48,752 nt of DNA from Erysipelotrichales bacterium (GTDB taxonomy: Bacteria; Bacillota_I; Bacilli_A; Erysipelotrichales; Erysipelotrichaceae): NCBI GenBank assembly GCA_910576855.1, contig CAJTJP010000024.1, positions 1-48,752 on the forward strand, in the 5' to 3' direction. The notes under the pieces are model-generated. The model was not told the origin of the DNA. It saw nothing but the letters and a program-made list of their open reading frames with translations, and made no database searches. Each line of letters begins with the position of its first letter. Position 1 is the stretch's first letter. The position numbers and the translations under genes were made by a program. This document shows, one piece after another, positions 22,266-31,831 of the stretch.

Positions 22266-23246
22266 ATGCGAAAGCGATTCATTTGTATGCTGTTGTTTTT
22301 TGCCTGTATTTGTGATGTTAAGGCAAGCTATTGTGTGATGAACGGCAATGACGGTACAGTGACAGATTCCGATAAGATGCATGAAACACAAAGCGTTGCC
22401 AGTATATCTAAAATAATGACCGCAATCGTAGCGATCGAGGAGGGAAAGCTCGAGGAGTCTTGGAAGGTATCCGATGCGATACTTAAGGTCGACGGCTCCA
22501 GTATCTACTTAAAGGTAGGTGATGAGGTAACTTTGCGTGATCTGTTATACGGCTTGATGTTACGAAGCGGTAATGATGCAGCGGTAGAGATTGCCGATCA
22601 TATCGGTGGCAGTATCGATGGATTTGTCGACAAAATGAACGAAAAAGCCGAACAAATCGGGATGAAAGACAGTATCTTTCGTAATCCGAGCGGCTTAGAT
22701 GAAACAGACGGCGGTAATATCTCAAGTGCGTATGATATGGCACTGTTGATGCGCTATGCGATGCAGAATGATACGTTTAAGGAAATTGCCGGAAGTAAAT
22801 ATTATGATTTTAAAGGAAATCGCTGGATGAATAAAAACAAGCTGCTGTTTACCTATGATGCGACAACGGCAGGTAAAACAGGTTATACCAAGAAAGCCGG
22901 ACGAACGCTTGTTTCAAGCGCTGCCGACAATGATTTGGAATCTATTGTCGTAACCTTGAATATGGGCGGTGATTTTGCTTTTCACAAAACCAAGCATGAA
23001 CAACAGCTCTCAGGATATGAAGCATATCCGGTAATCAAAGCCGGTACGTATCAATTGAATCAATATGAATTTGATATTGAGAAAACGGTGTTTATTTCTG
23101 TTCCCAAAGAGGGTACGGTGGATCTAAGCATAGACAGTGAGGTGAAAGACGGCATATTAAAAATAACGGTGAAAAAGGATGATATAACGCTTGAATATGA
23201 ATACAGCGGGAAAAGGATCAAGGAGAAGGGCGGTTGGTTCTCATGA
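22266..23246 (+). CDS. D-alanyl-D-alanine carboxypeptidase (DacB/DacF type, sporulation linked)
   Basis: A 326-residue penicillin-binding carboxypeptidase that trims pentapeptides. It has a short N-terminal hydrophobic signal (about 4-20), the S-x-x-K active site in SVASISKIMTAIVAIEEG, S-G-N in MLRSGNDAAVEIADHIGG and K-T-G in TAGKTGYTKKAGRTLV. The C-terminal beta-rich tail is typical of the class. The ATG at 22266 follows GAGGG; the frame's earlier ATG at 22254 carries that RBS. It overlaps spmA by 4 bp; in Bacillus dacB-spmA-spmB is a spore-cortex operon, so this is the probable equivalent. A CATATACT box at about 22233 resembles a sigma-E -10. Confidence 0.92.
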   Translation: MRKRFICMLLFFACICDVKASYCVMNGNDGTVTDSDKMHETQSVASISKIMTAIVAIEEGKLEESWKVSDAILKVDGSSIYLKVGDEVTLRDLLYGLMLRSGNDAAVEIADHIGGSIDGFVDKMNEKAEQIGMKDSIFRNPSGLDETDGGNISSAYDMALLMRYAMQNDTFKEIAGSKYYDFKGNRWMNKNKLLFTYDATTAGKTGYTKKAGRTLVSSAADNDLESIVVTLNMGGDFAFHKTKHEQQLSGYEAYPVIKAGTYQLNQYEFDIEKTVFISVPKEGTVDLSIDSEVKDGILKITVKKDDITLEYEYSGKRIKEKGGWFS

Positions 23247-23815
23247 ATATACTATGGCTGATCATGATTTGTGCCTCACTGATTTTTGCATTTTTCAACG
23301 GTCGAGTCGATGTCATCAATCAAGTATGCTTAAATATCGGCAAAGATACATTTGATTTTGTATTGCCGTTAGTATGTACAGTATGTTTCTGGAACGGCGT
23401 TCTGTATGTTGCAAGAGAGGCAGGAATGATTGCGGCATTGGAAAAGGTATTCCATCCGTTTTTGAAATGGCTGCTTCCCGATCTTAAGGAAGATGAGGAA
23501 ACACTCGGCTATGTCGCTACCAATATTACCGTAAATATGTTTGGTTTAGGCTCTGCCGCAACACCGGTCGGCTTAAAAGCGATGGAAGGAATGCAGCGCC
23601 ATAATCCTAAAAAGGATACGGCATCGCGCTCGATGGTGACCTTTCTTGTATTAAACACTGCCGGAGTTACCTTACTGCCGACTACACTGATTGCGCTACG
23701 CAGTGAGTTCCATTCCTTACAAGTAACCGATTTTATGCCTTGGGCAGTGCTTTGTACGATGTTTGCGTCACTTGTCGGAATTGCTGTAGATCGGTGGTGG
23801 AATCATCGTGATTGA
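23243..23815 (+). CDS. spmA: Spore maturation protein A
   Basis: A 190-residue membrane protein of the nucleoside-recognition (Gate) family required for spore-core dehydration. It has helices at about 1-22 and several more to the C-terminus, with the conserved block ATNITVNMFGLGSAATPVGLKAM. Starts at an ATGA overlap with the carboxypeptidase gene and overlaps spmB by 8 bp. Confidence 0.95.
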   Translation: MNILWLIMICASLIFAFFNGRVDVINQVCLNIGKDTFDFVLPLVCTVCFWNGVLYVAREAGMIAALEKVFHPFLKWLLPDLKEDEETLGYVATNITVNMFGLGSAATPVGLKAMEGMQRHNPKKDTASRSMVTFLVLNTAGVTLLPTTLIALRSEFHSLQVTDFMPWAVLCTMFASLVGIAVDRWWNHRD

Positions 23816-24320
23816 CAGTACGTTGATTTTGCCTGCGCTTGTTCTACTGATTTTTATTATCGCACTTTGTAAACGAGTTCCTGCCTACAGTGTATTTTTA
23901 ACCGGTGTCAAGGACGGTATGGGCTTATTTTTAGATATTTATCCGGCGCTGTTAGCGATGATGTGTGCAATATCCCTGCTTCGAGAAAGCGGCTTAATGG
24001 ATATTATCTCCGGTTTATTTCAATACATCAGCACCGCTATACCTTCACAGATATGGCCGATGGTACTGTTTCGTCCGATCTCGGGAAGTGCCTCACTGGC
24101 GGTATTGATCGATATTTTTAAAACCTGCGGTGTTGATTCCTTGGCAGGTATGATGGCAAGTATTATTCAGGGCAGCACCGATACTACTGTGTATGTCATC
24201 ACGCTGTATTTTTCCAGTGTCGGAATTAAAAAAATCGGCAATTCGCTTTCTATCGGTCTGATTGCCGATATTGCGGGAATTGGTATGGCTATTTTTTTAA
24301 CCTTGTTGATCTTTGCATAA
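23808..24320 (+). CDS. spmB: Spore maturation protein B
   Basis: A 170-residue multi-pass membrane partner of SpmA. The conserved FRPISGSASLAVLIDIFKTCG and the GSTDTTVYVITLYFSSVGIK segment identify it. It begins with GTG at 23808, coupled to the spmA stop, with GGTGG upstream; no ATG in a better place is seen. Confidence 0.95.
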   Translation: MIDSTLILPALVLLIFIIALCKRVPAYSVFLTGVKDGMGLFLDIYPALLAMMCAISLLRESGLMDIISGLFQYISTAIPSQIWPMVLFRPISGSASLAVLIDIFKTCGVDSLAGMMASIIQGSTDTTVYVITLYFSSVGIKKIGNSLSIGLIADIAGIGMAIFLTLLIFA

Positions 24321-24386
24321 CAGCCCTATTTTTCTTTGTTTTCCTTAACAAAATTTTCTCATCAAGATATTTTATAAAAGATTTCT

Positions 24387-24415
24387 TTTACTTTTCGCTT
24401 TATATTGTGTAAAAT
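24387..24415 (+). promoter_or_regulatory. Sigma-A promoter of rluB
   Basis: TTTACT (24387-24392) and TAAAAT (24410-24415) are 17 bp apart, with TG just before the -10. Confidence 0.65.
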
Positions 24416-24447
24416 ATAGAAAGCAAATAAAGCGAGGAAGTGAAGCT

Positions 24448-25194
24448 ATGGAGCGTTTACAAAAGGTAATAGCGCAGGCAGGTGTTGCATCACGCCGCAA
24501 GGCTGAGATTTTGATCAGCGAAGGCAAGGTCGCGGTCAACGGTGTGATTGTCACCGAGCTTGGAACGAAAGTAAAAAGAGGCGATCAAATCAGTGTTGAG
24601 GGTAAAGTGATCGTTCGTGAAAATAAGGTGTATTTTATTATGAACAAACCGAAAAAATGTGTTTGTACCAACGAAGAAAACGAGGATCGCCTTCGTGCAA
24701 TCGATTTAATAGCATGTGAAGAACGTATTTTTACGGTTGGAAGGCTTGATTATGATACAAGCGGAGTATTGTTATTGACAAATGACGGTGAGTTCGCGAA
24801 TTTAGTAACACATCCTCGTCATCATATCCCTAAAATCTATAATTTAACGATCAACGGTGTGCTAAGCAGTGAGGATATTCGTAAAATAAAAAGCGGTATT
24901 GTGCTTGACGACGGCATGAAAACATTACCGGCAAAAATCAAGCATATCACCTATGAAAAGGAAAAGCGCCAAACGACCTTTGATCTGACGATTGTGGAAG
25001 GACGCAACCGGCAGGTAAAGCGTATGATGGAAGCACTCGGCTATCAAGTGCGCAGACTGCATCGCAAGCAATTAGCTTTTTTAAGCGTATCAGATCTGAG
25101 TCAAGGCGATTACCGAATTTTAAAGCCGTTTGAAATCAAAAAGCTGAAGGCGCTTGCGTCAGAGGGAACCTACGAGCATTTAATCCTTGAATAG
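24448..25194 (+). CDS. rluB: 23S rRNA pseudouridine synthase RluB family
   Basis: A 248-residue RsuA/RluB-type pseudouridine synthase. An S4 domain (RLQKVIAQAGVASRRKAEILI) is followed by the catalytic domain with VGRLDYDTSGVLLLTNDGE, holding the catalytic Asp, and VEGRNRQVKRMMEALGYQVRRLHR. It modifies 23S rRNA near the peptidyl-transferase centre in known members. The spmA-spmB-rluB order is shared with Bacillus. RBS GAGGAAGTG. Confidence 0.92.
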   Translation: MERLQKVIAQAGVASRRKAEILISEGKVAVNGVIVTELGTKVKRGDQISVEGKVIVRENKVYFIMNKPKKCVCTNEENEDRLRAIDLIACEERIFTVGRLDYDTSGVLLLTNDGEFANLVTHPRHHIPKIYNLTINGVLSSEDIRKIKSGIVLDDGMKTLPAKIKHITYEKEKRQTTFDLTIVEGRNRQVKRMMEALGYQVRRLHRKQLAFLSVSDLSQGDYRILKPFEIKKLKALASEGTYEHLILE

Positions 25195-25217
25195 GAAAGC
25201 TGATATTTGATTATTAT

Positions 25218-25263
25218 ACAAGACTGATTCTATCTAACATAGGTAGCTCGGTCTTGTTTTTTT
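25218..25263 (+). terminator. Intrinsic terminator of rluB
   Basis: ACAAGACTGA and TCGGTCTTGT form a 10-bp stem (one G-U) with a 20-nt loop, followed by seven T. Confidence 0.88.
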
Positions 25264-25323
25264 ATCAAATAAGAAAGATATTGTTTCATTAAGAAATGAA
25301 TTTTTTTCATATCCTTTAGATTA

Positions 25324-25341
25324 TGATACATTTTTGATACA
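25324..25341 (+). promoter_or_regulatory. Direct repeat TGATACA-N4-TGATACA at the ABC/TCS operon promoter
   Basis: TGATACA at 25324-25330 and again at 25335-25341, an 11-bp period. This is the one-helix-turn spacing used by OmpR-type response regulators. A TAGAAT -10 box lies at 25351-25356, so the repeats cover the -35 region, where no good hexamer exists. Confidence 0.5.
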
Positions 25342-25384
25342 ACACCTTGATAGAATACATGTAAACAAATAAGGAGGAATACAA

Positions 25385-26710
25385 ATGAATAAAAAAATAT
25401 TGATGATCGGAAGTGCGCTTTTCGGTATTATTACAACGCTGTCGATTTTCATTGTTGTTTTTCAACATATGGAACAAGCAAGTAACAATACCGATACAAA
25501 GCCTGATATCGCAGCGAAAAACGATGCGGTAATGAAGTTGATTGACAGAGGAGATGTACAAACGTATGAAAACGGTTATTACATGATCAAAGACCTTGAA
25601 CACATTGTGTATTTTGATTATGCGACGCAAAAGGAAGTCTATCTGTGCAACAAACCGAACTGTAAACATGAGGATGAGTCTTGCAGCTCTTATCTGAATA
25701 TCGCTGAAGTAAATGAAATTTTTTATTATGATCAACATTTATACTTAGTCAATGCACAGGAAGCGAGCAATGTGGTAAGTATAAATGACGCAGGAACAAC
25801 GAGTATGGCATCGGATAACGGAAATCCCTCTACCGTGTATCGCATGGATTTAGACGGAACAAACCGGAAAAAATTATTTACGGTTCCCAGCGGTACACAG
25901 ATTTCGATGCCGTATGTGATAAAGGGAAATCAAATGTTTACATTTTTAGAATATTATGAGCATATTCAAGATAAACAAAATTCTTTTACTACGAATATAA
26001 CAAGTCGTAAATTAATTGCCATCAATCTTGATAACGGCAGCTATGAGGAAATCGATGATGCGATGAATGATTCCTTTATCGGTATTTATGATAATAAGAT
26101 CATTCTTCAGGAAATCATTTATGCACAGGATCCAAATTTGTTTGATGATGATATATCAGGCTATATTGATAATATGTATCGTTCTGATATTCAAATTAAG
26201 CTGTTTGATATCGAATCTAAAAAAAGCGAAGCGCTGTTTAAGGAAAGCTTTATAGATGCGGAACAAATAAAAGTGGGTGAGAACGGCATCTATATGCTCG
26301 GACAGCACAGTAAAACACTGAAATATTATGATATTAATAAAAGACAAAAAAGTGATTTTACCCAGCTTTCGCAAAGTGATATGACATTAGCACCGATTAT
26401 CGATAATAAGCTGTTGGTCTATCACTATAAGGATGAAGAGGCACATATCGATCGTGCCGAAATCATTGATTTAAAATCAAAGGAACAAAGTGAATTTCAT
26501 CTGAAGGATACCAATGATTACCTTGTTGAAATATTGGCGTCCAATGATAAATACTATTTTGTGCAAATGGGTTATACTCTCGGTGAGGAATATACGACTT
26601 GGGCAGGCACGACTCAGCAGGATATAGTCGCTACCGAATACGGCTTAATTTTAAAAGAGGATTATTGGAATTCAAAAGCGAATTATTTAAAGATGGAAAA
26701 TGCAAAGTAG
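25385..26710 (+). CDS. Membrane-anchored propeller-like protein with Cys/His motif (ABC accessory, unknown)
   Basis: A 441-residue protein with one N-terminal membrane helix (about 5-26) and a large extracytoplasmic part. A C-x4-C-x-H-x4-C motif (CNKPNCKHEDESC) lies near residue 87-100. The rest consists of repeated short beta stretches such as V-Y-R-M-D-L-D-G-T-N-R-K-K-L and K-L-I-A-I-N-L-D-N-G-S, as in beta-propeller surface proteins. The motif is known to me from Firmicute proteins near ABC transporters, of unknown role; it may bind metal or form a disulfide. First gene of a six-gene cluster; the ATPase gene starts 8 bp downstream. RBS AAGGAGGA. Confidence 0.75.
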   Translation: MNKKILMIGSALFGIITTLSIFIVVFQHMEQASNNTDTKPDIAAKNDAVMKLIDRGDVQTYENGYYMIKDLEHIVYFDYATQKEVYLCNKPNCKHEDESCSSYLNIAEVNEIFYYDQHLYLVNAQEASNVVSINDAGTTSMASDNGNPSTVYRMDLDGTNRKKLFTVPSGTQISMPYVIKGNQMFTFLEYYEHIQDKQNSFTTNITSRKLIAINLDNGSYEEIDDAMNDSFIGIYDNKIILQEIIYAQDPNLFDDDISGYIDNMYRSDIQIKLFDIESKKSEALFKESFIDAEQIKVGENGIYMLGQHSKTLKYYDINKRQKSDFTQLSQSDMTLAPIIDNKLLVYHYKDEEAHIDRAEIIDLKSKEQSEFHLKDTNDYLVEILASNDKYYFVQMGYTLGEEYTTWAGTTQQDIVATEYGLILKEDYWNSKANYLKMENAK

Positions 26711-26718
26711 GTGCTGTT

Positions 26719-27444
26719 ATGTTGGAAATTAAAAATATATCGAAATGCTACGGCAAGCAACAAGTGTTAAAAGATATTAGCTTCACTTGTGAAAAGGGAA
26801 TTTATGCACTGTTAGGACCAAACGGTGCCGGAAAATCAACATTGATGAAAATAATTACCACCAACTTAAAGGCAGATACCGGAACGATTCTATGGAACAA
26901 TCAAAATATATATGAAAACAGTAGTGCTTATCGCAATATTCTATCCTATATGCCGCAGCAACAGGGGTTGTATCACGGCTTTAGCGGCAGAATGTTTCTC
27001 AGCTATATCGCTGCCTTAAAAAACATTGACAGGCAAAGAGCGAAGCAAATGATTGATGAGGCGATCAAAGCAGTTAATTTAGGCGATGATATTCATCGTA
27101 AGATTCATACGTATTCCGGCGGCATGAAACAAAGACTGTTGATTGCGAGTGCGGTTATCGGTGATCCTAAGCTGATGATATTTGATGAACCGACGGCAGG
27201 GCTTGACCCGAAAGAACGTATTCGTGTAAAAATGCTGCTTCAACAGTTGGCAAAGGATCGGATCATATTGATAGCGACGCATATCGTGCCTGATATTGAA
27301 AATATTGCCGAGGCGATCTTAGTATTAAAGGACGGCAGTTTGCTTCCGCAACAGACGGCAGAACAGCTGCTTGCACACTATGCACCGGGCGGAACTTTAG
27401 AGGATGCCTGTATGCATATCTTTTCCGACGGTGAGGAATTATGA
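26719..27444 (+). CDS. ABC transporter ATP-binding protein
   Basis: A 241-residue ATPase: Walker A GPNGAGKSTLMKII, Q-loop region MPQQQGLYHGFSG, signature YSGGMKQRLLIASAVIGDPKLM, Walker B IFDEPTAGLDP and the switch His in ATHIV. The type fits exporters of the antibiotic-resistance or bacteriocin class that pair with large two-part permeases. The ATG at 26719 follows GTAGGTG; the longer frame reaches back inside the upstream gene. Overlaps the permease by 4 bp. Confidence 0.95.
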   Translation: MLEIKNISKCYGKQQVLKDISFTCEKGIYALLGPNGAGKSTLMKIITTNLKADTGTILWNNQNIYENSSAYRNILSYMPQQQGLYHGFSGRMFLSYIAALKNIDRQRAKQMIDEAIKAVNLGDDIHRKIHTYSGGMKQRLLIASAVIGDPKLMIFDEPTAGLDPKERIRVKMLLQQLAKDRIILIATHIVPDIENIAEAILVLKDGSLLPQQTAEQLLAHYAPGGTLEDACMHIFSDGEEL

Positions 27445-29801
27445 AACTGATTAAATTTGAGCTGCACAAGCTTTTCAGTCATCGACTGTTTCTAATATTG
27501 TTTGCGGCTGCCGCCTTATTAAACTTCACGTTTTTAAATTATCAAAGTTATTTACGAAAGGAAGCGCAGTTAAGTGATGAAGGTTATCGACTGCTTCAAC
27601 AAGAACTGATTGATAAAACGCATGAGGAAAAGGGAAAGTTGATTCATGATGCCTATGAAAGAGTCTATGCGATTCAGCTCATTTATAATGTTCAAACGAA
27701 TCTGAGCAGTGAAAATGAAGGTATGCGTACCTATGGTAAAACATTGCGTGAACAGAACAAAGACCTGTACAATCGATATTATGAGGAAGCGATGTCACAG
27801 CCTGTATTTCCTTACACCGGTGATTTTGAACACGAATATGCCTTATTGGAACAAGTGAAAAATGATTATGAGAAAATCGATCAATATCAAAAAGCGATTC
27901 AAGATATTTTATCTGAGAGTGATGATCTACAGGGAATATCGATTTTCAATCAAAAAAACAGCGTATCGAGTCAAAGTATTACGGCTATTCAACGTGCGTA
28001 TCAATCTATGTTAGATACTGTAACAGACTTTCAGATCGATCGAGGCGTGAAAGCATTGACAAGCGTATCCATCACTGATTTTCTTGCTTTTTTATTGATT
28101 TTGGTTGCGGCAACTTCAGTGATTTATGAGGAAAAGGAAAAACAGTTATTGATGTTAATCAAAAGTACGGCAAACGGACAAATTACTACTGTCGCTTCCA
28201 AGCTTGCGGCTTTAGCGATTACAGCCTTTTTGATCGAAATGTTGCTTTATGGCATGAATTTCATTTATTACGGTTCTGTAATCGGTTACGGAAATCTTTC
28301 TGCTTCGCTTCAAAGTCTGCCGCTGCTTATGTTATCTACACTGAAGCTGAATGTCGGTACTTATCTGTTACTGTTTTTGCTTACCAAACTATTCATGTTA
28401 TGGATGCTTGCCGTTACGATCTTTTATGCGGCGATACGCTTCTCAAGCATTATGGAGTGCATGCTTGTAACAGCGATACTGTTTATTGTTAGTTTGTTTA
28501 TGAGCCGTATGATTGCTTATGATTCCATGATCGGTATATTAAAAAGCTTTAATTTCATCGCATTATTTGATACCAATGCGATGTACAGCACCTATTCACA
28601 GATGCGATTTTTCAATATCATGCTTGATAAGCACATCATATTGCCGCTGCTTCAGTTGCTTTGGATCTTTGTATTTGGTTTCTTATCCGTATTTCGTTAT
28701 TTAAACGGCATGCAGACCGCAAAGAAAGAAAATCGTATACTTGTAAGACTTAATAGCTATCAGCCTCCGATTAAAATTCATCGCTTATTCAGCTTTGAAT
28801 TATATAAAGTATTGATTACCAATAAAGCCTTGCTTGCGATGATAGCTTTTGCGTTATTTACCGTATATCATTTTCAGCAGCAACCTACGCATCTGTCGTT
28901 TCAGGAAAATTATTACAAGGAATATATGGAAGCTTTGAGCGGTCCGCTGACAAAGGAAAAGGAACAATTTATCCAATCAATTCAAAAGGAATATGAAGAA
29001 GCAGAGGAAGGCTTGCTTCAGATAGATGCACTCGTACAGGCAAACAAGCTGACCAATACACAAGCAAACATTGCCAAAAGACCGTATGAAGATACTTTAG
29101 CCTCCAAAGCACAGTTTGCCCGCATCGAAGCAAAGGTCGAATATGTGAAAAACCATGAGTATGCTGAGTTTGTTTATGACAGCGGATATCACAAGCTGCT
29201 CGGTGTTCAGTCGGGAATCAATGAAAATGAAATGTTATTATTAATAATAACGATGATTATAGTACTGCCGGTATTTATCAATGAATACAAAAGCGGCTTT
29301 ATTCTGCTCTTGCATTCTACGCTGAAAGGACGAAAAACACTCGTTCATCATAAAATCATGGCTTTATTTCTTGTCTGCTCCGTGCTGTATGCGATCTATC
29401 TGACTTCACAGCTGGCACATATAGGTCGCATGTACGGCTTTCCCGAGTTAGGAGCGTCTGTCACAAGCATTGAGTATTTGGAATTCTTACCGCATCAAAT
29501 ATCCATCGCTGCCTATATAATCGGCTTTTGTTTCATCAAGTATGTATCCTATCTGTTTACGGTACTGTTGATTGCGTGGATCGCACAGAGAATTAAGCAG
29601 ATGAGCGCTGCCTTTATCGTCTCCCTGATCGTATGTATCTTACCGTATTTATTAACGATTTTCGAAACAAAGCTGAACGCACTGTTTCCGTTATTCAATC
29701 TGTCATGGGCGCTGCATCACGGAATAGCTGTTATCACAATCACTGTCATAGTATTTTTAAGCGTTTTCTTGTATAATAATTTACTGAGAGAACGGAAGTG
29801 A
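27441..29801 (+). CDS. ABC transporter permease, two-module
   Basis: A 786-residue membrane protein that appears to be two similar permease modules joined. Each begins with an amphipathic segment then a helix (FELHKLFSHRLFLILFAAAALL at the start and FELYKVLITNKALLAMIAFALF near 450). Each has a large Glu/Lys-rich, probably helical extracytoplasmic loop (about 40-190 and 470-590) followed by a block of about five helices. The substrate cannot be read; peptides, antibiotics or lipids are candidates. Starts at an ATGA overlap with the ATPase, and the response regulator follows 4 bp after it. Confidence 0.85.
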   Translation: MKLIKFELHKLFSHRLFLILFAAAALLNFTFLNYQSYLRKEAQLSDEGYRLLQQELIDKTHEEKGKLIHDAYERVYAIQLIYNVQTNLSSENEGMRTYGKTLREQNKDLYNRYYEEAMSQPVFPYTGDFEHEYALLEQVKNDYEKIDQYQKAIQDILSESDDLQGISIFNQKNSVSSQSITAIQRAYQSMLDTVTDFQIDRGVKALTSVSITDFLAFLLILVAATSVIYEEKEKQLLMLIKSTANGQITTVASKLAALAITAFLIEMLLYGMNFIYYGSVIGYGNLSASLQSLPLLMLSTLKLNVGTYLLLFLLTKLFMLWMLAVTIFYAAIRFSSIMECMLVTAILFIVSLFMSRMIAYDSMIGILKSFNFIALFDTNAMYSTYSQMRFFNIMLDKHIILPLLQLLWIFVFGFLSVFRYLNGMQTAKKENRILVRLNSYQPPIKIHRLFSFELYKVLITNKALLAMIAFALFTVYHFQQQPTHLSFQENYYKEYMEALSGPLTKEKEQFIQSIQKEYEEAEEGLLQIDALVQANKLTNTQANIAKRPYEDTLASKAQFARIEAKVEYVKNHEYAEFVYDSGYHKLLGVQSGINENEMLLLIITMIIVLPVFINEYKSGFILLLHSTLKGRKTLVHHKIMALFLVCSVLYAIYLTSQLAHIGRMYGFPELGASVTSIEYLEFLPHQISIAAYIIGFCFIKYVSYLFTVLLIAWIAQRIKQMSAAFIVSLIVCILPYLLTIFETKLNALFPLFNLSWALHHGIAVITITVIVFLSVFLYNNLLRERK

Positions 29802-29805
29802 GCGA

Positions 29806-30447
29806 ATGAGCAAAATATTGATCGTAGAGGATGAACAGCCGATCGTTGATTTAATCATCATGTGCTTAAAAGCAAGCGGCTATGAAACAGACTATGCGCT
29901 TGACGGGGAAGCCGGGGCAGATTTGATCTGTGAGCGAGACTATGATTTACTGTTATTGGATATAATGCTGCCTAAGCTGGACGGCTATGAGTTGCTTGCT
30001 TATGCACGTCGTGAAAATATTCCCGTCATTTTTTTGACCGCAAAAGGAGAACTGCAAGATCGCGTGAAAGGCTTGAATATGGGAGCCGATGATTATATCG
30101 TGAAACCGTTTGAACCGGAAGAACTGCTTGCCCGCATTCACTGTGTGCTGCGCAGATACAAAAGTGTCATTCGTCTGCCTGATATAAAAATCGATACGCG
30201 ACAAAGAAGTGTCACATTACATGATCAGCCGGTTCATTTGACTCTAAAGGAATACGAGTTATTGCTTTATTTGGCGGAAAACGGCGGTATTGCGTTATCA
30301 CGAGGACAAATACTGGCAAACGTATGGGAAAGTGATGATGAGGATACAAGAACAGTCGATCTGCATATTCAAAGACTGCGAAAAAAGCTGAATTTGGAAA
30401 AAACGATTCAGACATTGCCTAAAATCGGCTATCGCTTTGAGGTGTAA
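29806..30447 (+). CDS. OmpR-family response regulator
   Basis: A 213-residue regulator. Receiver domain: acidic pair EDE at 8-10, phospho-acceptor Asp 52 in LLLLDIMLPKLDGY, Thr in FLTAKG, Lys in DDYIVKPFEPEEL. The C-terminal winged helix contains LTLKEYELLLYLAENGGIALSRGQIL and RTVDLHIQRLRKKL. It lies between the permease and the sensor kinase in one tight run, so it most likely controls this operon. A candidate direct-repeat site lies at 25324-25341. Confidence 0.96.
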   Translation: MSKILIVEDEQPIVDLIIMCLKASGYETDYALDGEAGADLICERDYDLLLLDIMLPKLDGYELLAYARRENIPVIFLTAKGELQDRVKGLNMGADDYIVKPFEPEELLARIHCVLRRYKSVIRLPDIKIDTRQRSVTLHDQPVHLTLKEYELLLYLAENGGIALSRGQILANVWESDDEDTRTVDLHIQRLRKKLNLEKTIQTLPKIGYRFEV

Positions 30448-30448
30448 G

Positions 30449-31831
30449 ATGAAATTCGCTTTTAAAATTGTCAGTGGTACGATGCTGATCATCCTTGTGA
30501 TGTTTTCTTTATCCGGTATTCTGTTTATTCATAATCATTTTCAACAAGCCTTTGAACTGCAAATGAAAATCAATGCGGCAGAGTTTGATTTGGAAAAATA
30601 CAGCATTGAAACAATGCTTACAGAACAGCTAAGCGCAGATTCAACCATTAATCAAGAGCGCTTAAAGGATCAGCTGTATACACTCAGTGCTTATATGGGT
30701 AATTCAAGAAAGTTGTATGTTGCTGTAAATGAACAACTTGTTTGGGGTAATCTTCCTTTTTCAATTGATCCTGTAACAATACAAAACGGTGATATGATTG
30801 AATATGAAAATATGCACTATGCCTTGCTTTGTTCAAGGGTGAAAATGAATCAGGAAACAATCACAGTGATTGGTGCTTATGATATTTCTACACTCTATGA
30901 GGTGAGAAATCGAAATCTAACTTATTTTTATTTTATTGAAATACTGCTATTATTCATATGTGCTGTTTTAATCAGCATTTTAGCACACTATTTAACAAAG
31001 CCGATTCAAAGTTTAAATGAAGCGACCAAAGCTGTCACAAGCGGTGATTTAGACACGGTGATTCCGATCACTTCTCACGATGAGGTAGGAGAACTTGCCG
31101 CTTCCTTTGTTCTAATGATCGAGGCTATCAAAAAAAGACAACAGGAACTCGAACAGGCGCTGAAGCAGCGAGAGGATTTTATCGCAAATTTCACGCATGA
31201 ATTGAAAACGCCGATGACGTCGATTATGGGGTATACCAAGATTTTACGTCAGGCAAAATATACGGCGGCGGACAAAGAAAAGGCATTAAATTATATATAC
31301 AGCGAAACGAAACGACTGGAGCTGTTATCTCATCGGCTGTTGGAACTGATGGAGCTTTCCGCAAACCGTATTGAGTTGCAAAAAATCGATGCGTATGAAT
31401 TGCTTCAAGAGGCGCTGCAGCTTGCCGAGGAACGCTTGATGATTAAGATACACTGTAAAGCGGAACATGCATATGTTTTGGGTGAGCATGAGCTGTTAAT
31501 ATCGTGTATCATGAATCTGTTGGAAAATGCCAAAAAAGCGAGTGATAAGGAACTATATATTGCACTCAGCGGTAAGGCAGTCACAAGCGGCTATCAAATT
31601 ACGGTCAGTGATCACGGCATCGGAATGGCACAAAGTGAACTGAAACGGATTGATGAAAGCTTTTATACGATCGATAAAGCACGCAGTAAAAAAAGCGGCG
31701 GCTACGGTCTTGGTTTATCACTTTGTACGCGTATTTTAAAGCTGCATCACAGTGAACTGCATATAGAAAGTGAAGTCGGAAAAGGAACCGATGCAAGCTT
31801 TCTGTTGGAGATTGTATATGAAGAAGCGTAA
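30449..31831 (+). CDS. Sensor histidine kinase
   Basis: A 460-residue HAMP-type kinase. Membrane helices at about 5-30 and 158-182 enclose an extracytoplasmic sensor of about 125 residues. HAMP runs from about 182-235, then the phospho-acceptor His 250 in FIANFTHELKTPMTSIMGY, the N box MNLLENAKKAS, G1 VSDHGIGMAQ and G2 KSGGYGLGLSLC. The ATG at 30449 follows GAGGTG; it starts 1 bp after the regulator stop. Partner of the upstream regulator. Confidence 0.95.
   Translation: MKFAFKIVSGTMLIILVMFSLSGILFIHNHFQQAFELQMKINAAEFDLEKYSIETMLTEQLSADSTINQERLKDQLYTLSAYMGNSRKLYVAVNEQLVWGNLPFSIDPVTIQNGDMIEYENMHYALLCSRVKMNQETITVIGAYDISTLYEVRNRNLTYFYFIEILLLFICAVLISILAHYLTKPIQSLNEATKAVTSGDLDTVIPITSHDEVGELAASFVLMIEAIKKRQQELEQALKQREDFIANFTHELKTPMTSIMGYTKILRQAKYTAADKEKALNYIYSETKRLELLSHRLLELMELSANRIELQKIDAYELLQEALQLAEERLMIKIHCKAEHAYVLGEHELLISCIMNLLENAKKASDKELYIALSGKAVTSGYQITVSDHGIGMAQSELKRIDESFYTIDKARSKKSGGYGLGLSLCTRILKLHHSELHIESEVGKGTDASFLLEIVYEEA

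Noticed and set aside
26599-26718. Longer N-terminus for the ABC ATPase
   Set aside because: The extra 40 residues lie inside the upstream gene's coding region and match no ATPase family.
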